This document shows, piece after piece, positions 26,607 through 35,251 of a stretch of 64,000 bases of DNA. A program made the translations under genes and the position numbers. Numbering within the stretch: the first letter of the stretch is position 1; every line of letters starts with the position of its first letter. Source of the DNA: JBQDBK01 sp052090825 (lineage in GTDB: Bacteria > Bacillota > Clostridia > Tissierellales > Peptoniphilaceae); NCBI GenBank assembly GCA_052090825.1, contig JBQDBK010000001.1, forward strand, positions 186,001-250,000, read 5' to 3'. Below the pieces are notes generated by a model. That model had not been told where the DNA came from, made no database searches, and saw only the letters and a program-made list of their open reading frames with translations.

Positions 26607-28020
26607 CTTCTATCTCCTTAACTTCTTCAGATATAGGAATTGTTACTTTCACAGTTGTTCCTATGTTCTTCTCAGAAAAAATTTCTAATTTTCCTCCATG
26701 TAATCTAGTTATTTCATCAGATATGGAAAGGCCTATTCCACTATGGCTTTTTGAATGCTTTCCCTTGTAAAATTTTTCTTTTACATGGTTTAAATCTGAT
26801 TTTGAAATACCCAAACCATTATCAGAAACTAAAATAATATAATTATTATCACTTATATAAGATTTTAATTTTACCCATCCAGATTCCATGGTAAATTTTA
26901 TAGCATTGTCTAATAAATTTATTAATAATTGTCTAATTCTATTTTCGTCTCCTATTATTATTGCTTTTACATCTTCAACTTCTGTTATAAAGTCTACTTT
27001 ATTTGATATGGCTCTTGGTTTCATTTGTTTAGCAACATCTCCACAAGTATCAGCTATATTAAATTTATCTTTTTCTAGTTGAATTCTTCCTGAAATAAAT
27101 CTTGAAAAATCTAGTAACTCTTCAACCATTTTTGCTAGCCTATCAGATTCATTCTCTATTATAGTTAAACCGTCTTCAATAAGCTTTTTTTCATCTTCTT
27201 TGGCAGTTTTTAAAACTACAGCCCAACCTTTTATCGAAGTCAAAGGTGTTCTTAACTCATGCGAAATAGAAGAAATAAAATCATTTTTTATCTGTTCTTT
27301 TTTTAAAATTTCTTCTGCCATTGTATTTAATGTATTTGACAATTGTCCCAACTCATCTTCAGAATCTAAATTAGACCTTACTTTATACTGCCCATCGGCC
27401 ATTTTTTCTGCAACTTTTGTTAATTCTTTTATAGGTTTTACTATGGTTGTTGCTATTATAATACTCATTATTGCAGTTATTAAAACTACCACAACCCCAA
27501 AAAAGATTATTATTGATGAAGTTTTTATAATGTCTTTATTAATATTTTCTAAAGAAGATATAAACCTAATATAACCTATGACATTTCCCTCTTTACTTTT
27601 TAAAGGGCCTGTTATAGACATGTTACTACTATTCGTATAAATATTTTTCCCTACATATGATTTAATATCCCCAGTAGTTTTTGCAGATAGAACATCCTCT
27701 GTGTTTATTGGATCAGTCGGTAAGGCCCCTATAGTGTCTAAAAGAACATATCCATCTTTATCTAATAATTGAACTTCTGAGTTGCTATGAGCCCAAATTA
27801 AATCTGTATCTTCTAAGACAATTTTTTCAAGAGATTTATCAGCATAAAATTTATTAAAGGAGTCTATAGAAACTAATAGCCTACTTTTTAATTCGTTTTC
27901 TACGTTTGAATAGTAAAATTGTTTAAATCCTATTATTAAAAAGAAATTAATTACTACTACTGTAAATATTATTATAGTTAAAAAGCTTCTAACAAGTCTA
28001 TTTCCTAAACTTTTATTCAA
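26599..28020 (-). CDS. Sensor histidine kinase (HAMP, HisKA, HATPase)
   Basis: The protein has 473 residues. Membrane segments at about 12-33 and 168-192 flank an extracellular sensor region of about 135 residues. HAMP follows (about 193-240), then HisKA with His254 in SISHELRTPLTS. The ATP-binding domain has N box LLDNAIKFT, G1 VSDNGLGIS and G2 GIGLSISDE. Conserved helper residues are present, so the kinase should be active. It pairs with the OmpR-type regulator 3 bases upstream. The signal is unknown. Confidence 0.95.
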   Translation of the reverse strand: MNKSLGNRLVRSFLTIIIFTVVVINFFLIIGFKQFYYSNVENELKSRLLVSIDSFNKFYADKSLEKIVLEDTDLIWAHSNSEVQLLDKDGYVLLDTIGALPTDPINTEDVLSAKTTGDIKSYVGKNIYTNSSNMSITGPLKSKEGNVIGYIRFISSLENINKDIIKTSSIIIFFGVVVVLITAIMSIIIATTIVKPIKELTKVAEKMADGQYKVRSNLDSEDELGQLSNTLNTMAEEILKKEQIKNDFISSISHELRTPLTSIKGWAVVLKTAKEDEKKLIEDGLTIIENESDRLAKMVEELLDFSRFISGRIQLEKDKFNIADTCGDVAKQMKPRAISNKVDFITEVEDVKAIIIGDENRIRQLLINLLDNAIKFTMESGWVKLKSYISDNNYIILVSDNGLGISKSDLNHVKEKFYKGKHSKSHSGIGLSISDEITRLHGGKLEIFSEKNIGTTVKVTIPISEEVKEIEDE

Positions 28021-28023
28021 ACT

Positions 28024-28713
28024 TTACACCTCAATATGCCATCTATAGCCCAAACCCCATACAGTTTCAATAAACTTAGGTTTAGCAGGATTTAATTCAA
28101 TTTTAGATCTAAGTCTTCTTATATTCACATCTACTATTTTTGAATCACCAACAAAATCTTCTCCCCATACTAAAGCTAGTATTTCATCTCTTTTTAAAGC
28201 TTTTCCTGGATTTTTCATAAAATTCTTTATTATTTGATATTCTGTTGGCGTTAGTATTAGTTCTTTATCATCTTTATAAAATTTTCTTGAATAAGTATCT
28301 AATTTAAATGGTGGATGGACTATTAATTCTTCTAAGCCAGTATCTTCTGCTTCTATTCTTCTTTCTAAGGATCTAATTCTTAAAGAAAGTTCGGTAGGAT
28401 TAAAAGGCTTTGTTAAATAATCATCTGTTCCATATTGTAAGCCCATTATTTTATCAAAATCCTCAGCTTTCGCACTTAACATTATAATTCCTAAGTCTGG
28501 AAATTCTTCTCTTAGAATTTTACATACTTCGAACCCATTTATTCCTGGGAGCATTATATCTAAGACTACTATATGAGGTCTATTTAACCTGGCGATTTCT
28601 ATACCCTCTTCTCCGCTACCAGCTTCAAATACTTGATATCCTTCTCTTTCTAAATTTATTTTAACAAATTTTCTTATAGATTCTTCATCTTCTACTAATA
28701 AAATTTTAGTCAT
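28024..28713 (-). CDS. OmpR/PhoB-family response regulator
   Basis: The protein has 229 residues. The receiver has the acidic pair in VEDEES, the phospho-acceptor Asp52 in VVLDIMLPG, Ser80 and Lys102 in LTKPF. The winged-helix DNA-binding domain (about 130-229) includes LTPTEYQIIKNF, VDVNIRRLRSKIE and TVWGLGYRW. It acts with the kinase that follows. The operon probably controls envelope functions given the lipoprotein and membrane protein at its end. Confidence 0.95.
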   Translation of the reverse strand: MTKILLVEDEESIRKFVKINLEREGYQVFEAGSGEEGIEIARLNRPHIVVLDIMLPGINGFEVCKILREEFPDLGIIMLSAKAEDFDKIMGLQYGTDDYLTKPFNPTELSLRIRSLERRIEAEDTGLEELIVHPPFKLDTYSRKFYKDDKELILTPTEYQIIKNFMKNPGKALKRDEILALVWGEDFVGDSKIVDVNIRRLRSKIELNPAKPKFIETVWGLGYRWHIEV

Positions 28714-28738
28714 TCCTGATTCACCCCTCTTTTATTTA

Positions 28739-28767
28739 ATTATAGTTAATATTATTAGAAAAAACAA
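28739..28767 (-). promoter_or_regulatory. Sigma-A promoter of the two-component operon
   Basis: TTGTTT and a perfect TATAAT are 17 bases apart, about 26 bases before the regulator's start. The -35 overlaps the T-run of the guaB terminator. Confidence 0.6.
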
Positions 28768-28768
28768 T

Positions 28769-28810
28769 AAAGTAAAACCTATTTAGGATATCCTAAATAG
28801 GCTTTACTTT
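28769..28810 (-). terminator. guaB terminator
   Basis: AAAGTAAA..CCTATTTAGGA pairs with TCCTAAATAGG..TTTACTTT, starting at the base after the guaB stop. A T-rich stretch follows on the minus strand. Confidence 0.85.
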
Positions 28811-30262
28811 TTATCTTCCAATATAATTTGGTGATTCTCTAGTAATTGTTATATTATGAGGATGATTTTCTTGTAAAGTTGCTGGAGTTATTTTTATATA
28901 TTTAGTATTTTCTTGAAGTTCCTTTATATTTCTAGACCCAGTATAACCCATACCAGATCTCAAGCCTCCCATAAGTTGATAAACAACATCTGATACTTTT
29001 CCTTTAAAAGGTACTCTTCCTTCTACTCCTTCTGGAACATATTTTTTAGTTTCAGTTTGAAAATATCTATCGCTTGAGCCTGAATTCATAGCTCCTAATG
29101 AGCCCATACCCCTATAAGATTTAAATCTTCTTCCTTCTACATAAATTTCCTCTCCTGGAGATTCATCTGTACCTGCAAATAGAGACCCTACCATTACCAC
29201 ATCAGCTCCTGCAGCTATTGCTTTTGTTAAATCACCTGAATACTTAATCCCACCATCTGCTATTATAGGAATATTATATTCTTTTGCCGCCCTAGCAGCT
29301 TCTAATATGGCTGTTACTTGGGGTACACCTATTCCTGTAACTACTCTAGTAGTACATATTGATCCAGGTCCTATACCTATTTTAACACAATTAGCTCCAG
29401 CTTTAATTAAATCTACTGTACCCTGATAAGTTGCAACATTGCCTGCTATTAATTGTAAATCTGGATATTTATCTTTAATCTTTTTTATAGTTTCTAATAC
29501 GCCTTTAGATTGTCCATGAGCTGTATCTATTACAATTACATCTACATGTGATTTAACTAAGGCCTCAACCCTATCAAGTACATCTGAAGTTACCCCAATA
29601 GCTGCTCCAACTAATAATCTTCCACTTTCATCTCTAGCTGAATTAGGATACTCTTTTTGTTTTTCTATATCTTTTATAGTAACTAATCCTTTTAGATAAC
29701 CATCATTATCAACTAAAGGAAGTTTTTCAATCTTGTTCTCCTTTAAGATTTTAAGTGATTCTTCTAAACTAATACCTTCTTTCCCAGTTATTAGCTTTTC
29801 ACTTGTCATAACCTCTTCTATCTTTCTATCAAAATTCTCTTCAAATCTAATATCTCTATTTGTTAGAATACCTTCTAATTTATTGTTTTTATCAACTATT
29901 GGAACTCCACTAATTTTATATTTTGACATTAACAGATTTGCATCGTTTATAGTATGATCTTTTGTTAAATAAAAAGGGTCTGTAATTACACCATGCTCTG
30001 ATCTTTTTACCTTATCTACTTCAATAGCTTGTTTTTCAATTGACATATTTTTATGGATTATACCTATTCCACCTTCTCTTGCCATTGCTATTGCCATAGC
30101 TGATTCTGTAACCGTATCCATACCAGCTGACATTAATGGTATATTTAAATAAACTTTCTCAGTTAGCTTAGTTTTTAAATTAGTATCATTAGGTAACACA
30201 TCTGACTCTGCTGGTAATATTAAAATATCATCGAAAGTTAAACCTTCTCCAAAAAACTTCAA
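28811..30262 (-). CDS. guaB: Inosine-5'-monophosphate dehydrogenase
   Basis: Oxidises IMP to XMP, the committed step to GTP. The protein has 483 residues: TIM barrel with two CBS domains inserted at about 95-205 (DPFYLTKDHTIND..., VMTSEKLITG...). The catalytic Cys lies in IGIGPGSICTTRVVTG and the flap near KSYRGMGSLGAM. The start is TTG at 30262 with GGAGGAGATAG upstream. With purF decayed here, the enzyme would depend on salvaged purines. The gene stands alone between a consensus promoter and a terminator. Confidence 0.97.
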   Translation of the reverse strand: MKFFGEGLTFDDILILPAESDVLPNDTNLKTKLTEKVYLNIPLMSAGMDTVTESAMAIAMAREGGIGIIHKNMSIEKQAIEVDKVKRSEHGVITDPFYLTKDHTINDANLLMSKYKISGVPIVDKNNKLEGILTNRDIRFEENFDRKIEEVMTSEKLITGKEGISLEESLKILKENKIEKLPLVDNDGYLKGLVTIKDIEKQKEYPNSARDESGRLLVGAAIGVTSDVLDRVEALVKSHVDVIVIDTAHGQSKGVLETIKKIKDKYPDLQLIAGNVATYQGTVDLIKAGANCVKIGIGPGSICTTRVVTGIGVPQVTAILEAARAAKEYNIPIIADGGIKYSGDLTKAIAAGADVVMVGSLFAGTDESPGEEIYVEGRRFKSYRGMGSLGAMNSGSSDRYFQTETKKYVPEGVEGRVPFKGKVSDVVYQLMGGLRSGMGYTGSRNIKELQENTKYIKITPATLQENHPHNITITRESPNYIGR

Positions 30263-30292
30263 ACTATCTCCTCCAAACTTTTTATTTAATAC

Positions 30293-30321
30293 ATTATAAT
30301 TCTACAAACTTATTTTTTCAA
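30293..30321 (-). promoter_or_regulatory. Sigma-A promoter of guaB
   Basis: TTGAAA and TATAAT are spaced 17 bases apart and lie about 32 bases before the guaB TTG start. Confidence 0.75.
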
Positions 30322-30337
30322 ATATTATTATGTTTAT

Positions 30338-31561
30338 TTAAATAATTCTTTTTTTAAACAATTCTACTTCTAATGAAGATGGTTCTATTACATTAACCTT
30401 GAATTTTTCAGATAATTTTATATCAAGATCTAGATTATGCTTACCTTCTTTTAAATTCTCTAAATTTATATTCAAATCTATATCTTCTTTACTCAATCTT
30501 TCTGTAGATAAAGGATCTTTTGGAGATATTTTTACTTTTATATCTTTATTTTTGTTAATAAATTTAAAATCTAATTCTTTATCTAGGTTTAATATTCCTA
30601 CATCTTCTTTATTAAATGTAATTTCTTGCTCAAATACTTTTATAGGAAATGCTGAAGCCACAAATTTAATATCATTATCAACTAAACTAACTCCATCTGG
30701 TAAAATAACATCTATAGAGGACTGTCCATCTAATAAAGTATCTACACTTATTGGAACTGTGGAAATCTCACTTACCTTATTTAATACTACTGAGTTAGCC
30801 TTTACACTTACAGAATTAGGTTCTATAGAAAATGAATTTTGATCTACTTCCTCTGGTATTTCTCCAACTATATTTAATTTAACAGGAAGAGTTTGTGTTT
30901 TTAATATAGGTATTTCTACATCCACGCTTGAAGGATTAAACTTAATTCCTTTTACTTCTTTACCTTCAGAATCATAAGCCTTTACTGGTGCTGTTAAAAC
31001 TATAGATTCACTTTTACCAGAAACATCCACTGTGGCGTTTATACTGTCTATTTGTTCTATATATGTGTTAGGTCCTTTAAGTTCAACTTTTTCATTCTTT
31101 TTTACATTTCCTAAAACAAAACTACTTTTTACTTTACCCTTAGTTTTTACTTCAACATCAACATTCTTTGATATATTTTCTTCTATTTTAACATTTACAA
31201 ATTCTGGTTTTTTCGACTCAATAAAAACATTTATTCCATCTACCTTGACATCTATAGGTACATTATAATCTCCAGAATAATACCCAGCTAAATTTACAGA
31301 AGCCGATATAGCATCTTTCTTTATCTTGGATACAGCTGATTGTTTTCCTTTTAAAGTAACATTTACCTTAGACTCTTTTTGATTTATTACTGCTAAATCA
31401 TTAGCTTTTAACTCAGATAAATTTTCGTATCTAACATCTATATCTTTAAAAACAATAGTTTTTTCTGGATCTACTTCACTTCTCACGTAAGACCATAATA
31501 ATATTGCAAAAATCAAAGAAATGATCTTAAACATCGTTTCTTTATTGATCTTCATTTTCAT
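30338..31561 (-). CDS. cdaR: YbbR-repeat protein, CdaA regulator
   Basis: The protein has 407 residues. One N-terminal membrane segment (about 9-27, ending LLWSYVRSE) is followed by extracytoplasmic YbbR repeats; I see four, each with a VDVEVKTKG- or LPVKLNIVGE-like strand and a VSV/VDV phrase. In Gram-positive bacteria CdaR binds and tunes the diadenylate cyclase CdaA. It overlaps cdaA by 20 bases, the usual arrangement. The third partner, glmM, is not in the window next to it. Confidence 0.93.
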   Translation of the reverse strand: MKMKINKETMFKIISLIFAILLWSYVRSEVDPEKTIVFKDIDVRYENLSELKANDLAVINQKESKVNVTLKGKQSAVSKIKKDAISASVNLAGYYSGDYNVPIDVKVDGINVFIESKKPEFVNVKIEENISKNVDVEVKTKGKVKSSFVLGNVKKNEKVELKGPNTYIEQIDSINATVDVSGKSESIVLTAPVKAYDSEGKEVKGIKFNPSSVDVEIPILKTQTLPVKLNIVGEIPEEVDQNSFSIEPNSVSVKANSVVLNKVSEISTVPISVDTLLDGQSSIDVILPDGVSLVDNDIKFVASAFPIKVFEQEITFNKEDVGILNLDKELDFKFINKNKDIKVKISPKDPLSTERLSKEDIDLNINLENLKEGKHNLDLDIKLSEKFKVNVIEPSSLEVELFKKRII

Positions 31562-32369
31562 TTGACCTCCATTTATTAAATAAAATCGATGAATTATCTA
31601 AACTTGGAAGATATAATTCATTTAAAATATTTTTTAAAGTAGCGATATCTAAATATCTTGAAATTACTCCATCTTCTGCTATTGATATAGATCCTGTTTC
31701 TTCAGATACCATTAAACTTAAACAATCAGATTTTTCACTTATACCTATACCAGCTCTATGTCTTGTTCCAAGTTCCTTTGAAAGATTCTGATTATCTGAT
31801 AAAGGTAAAAAACAAGCAGCTCCTATTATTTTATCCCCTTTTATTATAACTGCTCCATCATGCAAGGGTGTGTTTGGAATAAATATATTTATTAAAAGAG
31901 CACTTGAAACCAAGCCATTTATCCTTGTCCCCGTTTCAACAAAATCATTTAATCCAGTTCTTTTTTGAAAAACAATTAAAGCTCCTATTTTTTGTCTAGA
32001 CAAAGAAGCTACCGCATCACATATTTCAGAAACTGTTTCATTCGTTTCATAGTCATTATTCAAGTTATTTTTAAAAGAACTAGATCTTCCTATAAACTCA
32101 AGTCCTTTTCTAAGTTCAGGTTGAAATATTATAAATATACCAACTATTCCCCATAACATTAATTTATTTAAAAGCCAATTTAAAGTATAAAATTGAGCCC
32201 ACTCACTAAATTTCGTTAAAATTAATATTACCAAAATTCCTTTTGCAAGCTGTTCTGCCCTAGTACCTTTTAATAGCTTTAAACAATTATAAGTAATTAT
32301 TGCTATAACTCCAATATCTAAAATATCTCTTATTCCTATAAAATTGAATATATTATTTAAAAAATCCAT
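31542..32369 (-). CDS. cdaA: Diadenylate cyclase CdaA (c-di-AMP synthase)
   Basis: The protein has 275 residues. Three N-terminal membrane segments (about 10-85) precede a DAC domain. The domain has the catalytic LHDGAVIIKGDKI and GTRHRAGIGISE motifs, plus VSEETGSISIAEDG. It makes c-di-AMP from two ATP, which controls potassium and osmolyte balance and wall integrity. The fold and position before cdaR fix the assignment. Confidence 0.97.
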   Translation of the reverse strand: MDFLNNIFNFIGIRDILDIGVIAIITYNCLKLLKGTRAEQLAKGILVILILTKFSEWAQFYTLNWLLNKLMLWGIVGIFIIFQPELRKGLEFIGRSSSFKNNLNNDYETNETVSEICDAVASLSRQKIGALIVFQKRTGLNDFVETGTRINGLVSSALLINIFIPNTPLHDGAVIIKGDKIIGAACFLPLSDNQNLSKELGTRHRAGIGISEKSDCLSLMVSEETGSISIAEDGVISRYLDIATLKNILNELYLPSLDNSSILFNKWRSNENEDQ

Positions 32370-32921
32370 TTATCTTCTCCTTGAGATTAAATAAAAAAAC
32401 AAAATAATTCCAACAGATATAATTATATCTCCTATACTTATAACTTTTGGCATAGGATAAGGTTTTGTGATTGCTATAATATCTGATAAAAAATATGCTT
32501 TTGCTTTACTAAATATTCCATGGCTTAAGGAATTACCACTTTTTATTATTTCTAATATCTTTTTATTATCTATCTTCTCTAATGCTTTCAAACTGACTGG
32601 CATTTTCCCATTTAAAATTATAGGGATAGTGTTTAAAAACATACCTAAAGCTATAAAAACAATACCTAAATTTTTATAATTTAAAAATAGAGCCAATGAC
32701 ATAATTAATAATGACATTATATGTATAATGTAATAATTTTTAATAAAAAAAATTGTTGCTACTCCAAAATTAATTCTAGTAAAAATATTTAATAAAATTA
32801 AAATAAATACTCCTAAAGAAAGAGGAACCATACCTTTTAATTTAAAATCATATATACTATCAAAATTCTTATTTAAGTATTTTACAATTATTAGTCCTAT
32901 TATTATCGCTTCTATTATCAT
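32370..32921 (-). CDS. DUF5317-like integral membrane protein
   Basis: The protein has 183 residues and about five membrane segments. Conserved phrases NGKMPVSL, SLSHGIFS-KAKAYFLSDII and MPKVISIGDIIISVG match what I recall of DUF5317. The function is unknown. It ends directly at the cdaA start (no gap), so it is likely to be co-expressed with the c-di-AMP genes. Confidence 0.8.
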   Translation of the reverse strand: MIIEAIIIGLIIVKYLNKNFDSIYDFKLKGMVPLSLGVFILILLNIFTRINFGVATIFFIKNYYIIHIMSLLIMSLALFLNYKNLGIVFIALGMFLNTIPIILNGKMPVSLKALEKIDNKKILEIIKSGNSLSHGIFSKAKAYFLSDIIAITKPYPMPKVISIGDIIISVGIILFFYLISRRR

Positions 32922-33050
32922 AATTTACCTCTATTATTATGATAGCATAAAATTTTTAATTCTTGTTAACTAATTAATAATTAGATTAAGATAATTTTAA
33001 TCCATAAATTTATATATTTAATAATCTACTTATCTTACTTAATTTAAAAT

Positions 33051-33083
33051 AAAGAATCTCAAGCTCAAAGCTTAAGATTCTTT
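33051..33083 (-). terminator. Terminator of the long housekeeping operon (after thiN)
   Basis: AAAGAATCT-AAGCT and AGCTT-AGATTCTTT pair around a CAA loop. It lies 27 bases after the thiN stop, with a T-rich tail on the minus strand. Confidence 0.85.
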
Positions 33084-33109
33084 TAATTCATATATTATTA
33101 TATTATTTT

Positions 33110-33742
33110 TTAATCAAAAGATTTTATAAAAAACCCACTTCCACTATGAATAATCAATTCAGCACTTTCGCTTAAAATTTTATTACTAACTCCTCTAATA
33201 CTATCATTATTTAAAGTTAGATTATTAACTTCATAATAAAGTCCCCTTGAAGAGTATTTAACTTCATCAGATATAGCTATTACACTTAAATATTCATACT
33301 TATCTTTAAATAATTTATACTTTCCCTTTTCAAAATAAATTATTTCATTGTTGTTGTCTATAATTTTTGCTGAAACCTTTTTATAAAGTTTTTTTAGCAT
33401 AAGTAAATTTCCTAAAGTATGATCTAGTCTACTTCCAGTTACTCCTAAAAGTATAATTTCATCAACTCGTCTTTTCATTAACTCATCTAAGGCAAGTTCT
33501 GAGTCAGTGAAATCTTTCTCTGGTGGAAAAGTTTTAACTTCTATATTATTACTTTTTATAAAGCTTTTTCCTTCTTCACTTATAGAATCAAAATCTCCTA
33601 CAATTAAATTTGGTTTTAAATTGGTATGCAGAAAATTTTTAATTCCACCATCTGCACAAACTATAAAGTTGTCACTCTTTATATATTCTTCTAATATAGA
33701 AAATTTAATTTTATTCCCACTAGCTATCAAAATCCCTTTCAT
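33110..33742 (-). CDS. thiN: Thiamine pyrophosphokinase
   Basis: Transfers pyrophosphate from ATP to thiamine. The protein has 210 residues with CADGGIKNFL, PNLIVGDFDSIS, KDFTDSELALDEL and GVTGSRLDHTLGNL, all family signatures. It follows rpe (4-base overlap) at the end of the operon, as in many Bacillota. Confidence 0.95.
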   Translation of the reverse strand: MKGILIASGNKIKFSILEEYIKSDNFIVCADGGIKNFLHTNLKPNLIVGDFDSISEEGKSFIKSNNIEVKTFPPEKDFTDSELALDELMKRRVDEIILLGVTGSRLDHTLGNLLMLKKLYKKVSAKIIDNNNEIIYFEKGKYKLFKDKYEYLSVIAISDEVKYSSRGLYYEVNNLTLNNDSIRGVSNKILSESAELIIHSGSGFFIKSFD

Positions 33743-34386
33743 TTTAATAATTCTTTGAATTTTAAAATTTCTTCTTTAGGATTTTGACTCCTAAAAATTG
33801 CAGATCCGGCTACTAGTATATCTGCTCCTGCATCATAAATATCACTAGCATTATCTAATTTTACCCCACCATCAACTTCTATTAAGCATTTAGAATTTCT
33901 CTTTTCAATTATTCTTTTAGCTTCTTCTATTTTTCTTAATGTAGTCTTAATAAACTTTTGTCCTCCAAATCCAGGATTCACACTCATAAGTAATAATAGA
34001 TCTATATCTTCTAAAACATAATCAAGTATAGACAGATCTTCTGATGGATTTAATACTATTCCCGATTTCATTCCATAAGTTTTAATTAAATTAAGTGTCC
34101 TATTTAAATGTTTAGTTGTTCCAGGATGAACAGTAATTATATTTGCTCCAGCTTTATAAAATTCTTCTATATAGTTTTCTGGTCTTTCAATCATAAGATG
34201 AACATCAAAGTCTATCTCAGTCAAATTTCTAAGTTGCTTTACAATCGATGGTCCAAATGAAATATTAGGTACATAATTCCCATCCATTATATCTACATGA
34301 ACAAAATCAGCTTTAGCCTCATTTAAAGCATCAAATTCTTTTCTAATATTTGTAAAATCACATGATAATATTGATGGTGAAATCAA
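33739..34386 (-). CDS. rpe: Ribulose-phosphate 3-epimerase
   Basis: Interconverts ribulose-5-phosphate and xylulose-5-phosphate. The protein has 215 residues: ISPSILSCDF, FVHVDIMDGNYVPNISFGP, DVHLMIERPE, LMSVNPGFGGQKFI, EVDGGVKLDN and LVAGSAIFRS. These carry the metal-binding His/Asp residues and the phosphate loop. It lies 2 bases from rsgA. Confidence 0.97.
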   Translation of the reverse strand: MISPSILSCDFTNIRKEFDALNEAKADFVHVDIMDGNYVPNISFGPSIVKQLRNLTEIDFDVHLMIERPENYIEEFYKAGANIITVHPGTTKHLNRTLNLIKTYGMKSGIVLNPSEDLSILDYVLEDIDLLLLMSVNPGFGGQKFIKTTLRKIEEAKRIIEKRNSKCLIEVDGGVKLDNASDIYDAGADILVAGSAIFRSQNPKEEILKFKELLK

Positions 34387-34388
34387 AT

Positions 34389-35246
34389 CTATCTCTCCTT
34401 TTCACTTAAGTCTTTATAAAATAAAGCATAATTTTCATATCTTATTAGAGGTATTTCTCTATTAGATACTAGCTCTTTAACTTTGCACCCAGGTTCATTT
34501 AAATGTTTACAATCTGAAAACTTACAATCTTTTGATGGTTTTTCAAATTCCCTAAAATGATCTTTTAAATTTAAAGAATTTATATCTAAACTAAAGCTTG
34601 AAAACCCTGGGGTATCAAATATAAAAGTATTATCTTTTCCTCCAAAAATTTCTGTATGTCTAGTAGTGTGCTTCCCTCTCTTAGTTTTCTTTGAAATATC
34701 ACCTACTATAATTTCTTTATCTAATACATGAGAGGCTATTGTAGATTTACCAGCTGCAGATACACCACAAAGAGCTGTTGTTTTACCTATTAAATATTCC
34801 TTTAATAAATCTATTGTAAAAGGATATAAATAAGAAATTAAAAAAGTTTTAAAGCCTGCTTTTCTATAAATATTTCTAATTTCATCTGCTTTATCTTCAT
34901 CAAGATCATATTTATTAATAGCTATTAAAATATCAACCTTATTTTCATATTCACAAATCATTTTATCCACTAAATTTAAATTATATTTAGGATCTTTTAT
35001 AGGTACAACAATTAGAACCTGATCTACATTTGCAACAGATGGCCTTGTTAATTTATTTTTCCTAGGATATACTTTTTCTATATATCCTAGGCTGTTTTCT
35101 CTAACTTTAAATTCTACCTCATCTCCAACTAATGGTTTTATGGAGTCATTTCTGAAATTTCCCCTAGCTCTTGTTTCATATACAATAGAATTATTCATTA
35201 CATAATAAAATCCACCTGTGAGTTTTACAATCTTCCCTCTCATCAT
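34389..35246 (-). CDS. rsgA: Ribosome small-subunit GTPase RsgA
   Basis: Late 30S assembly factor. The protein has 285 residues: OB fold (1-70), circularly permuted GTPase with G4 AINKYDLD before G1 GVSAAGKST and G3 DTPGFSSF. The zinc finger is DCKFSDCKHLNEPGCKV. The G1 loop is slightly unusual (SAAGKST where most have SGVGKSS). It lies downstream of the PASTA kinase, a conserved order in which the kinase may phosphorylate RsgA. Confidence 0.96.
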   Translation of the reverse strand: MMRGKIVKLTGGFYYVMNNSIVYETRARGNFRNDSIKPLVGDEVEFKVRENSLGYIEKVYPRKNKLTRPSVANVDQVLIVVPIKDPKYNLNLVDKMICEYENKVDILIAINKYDLDEDKADEIRNIYRKAGFKTFLISYLYPFTIDLLKEYLIGKTTALCGVSAAGKSTIASHVLDKEIIVGDISKKTKRGKHTTRHTEIFGGKDNTFIFDTPGFSSFSLDINSLNLKDHFREFEKPSKDCKFSDCKHLNEPGCKVKELVSNREIPLIRYENYALFYKDLSEKER

Positions 35247-35251
35247 TCCTC

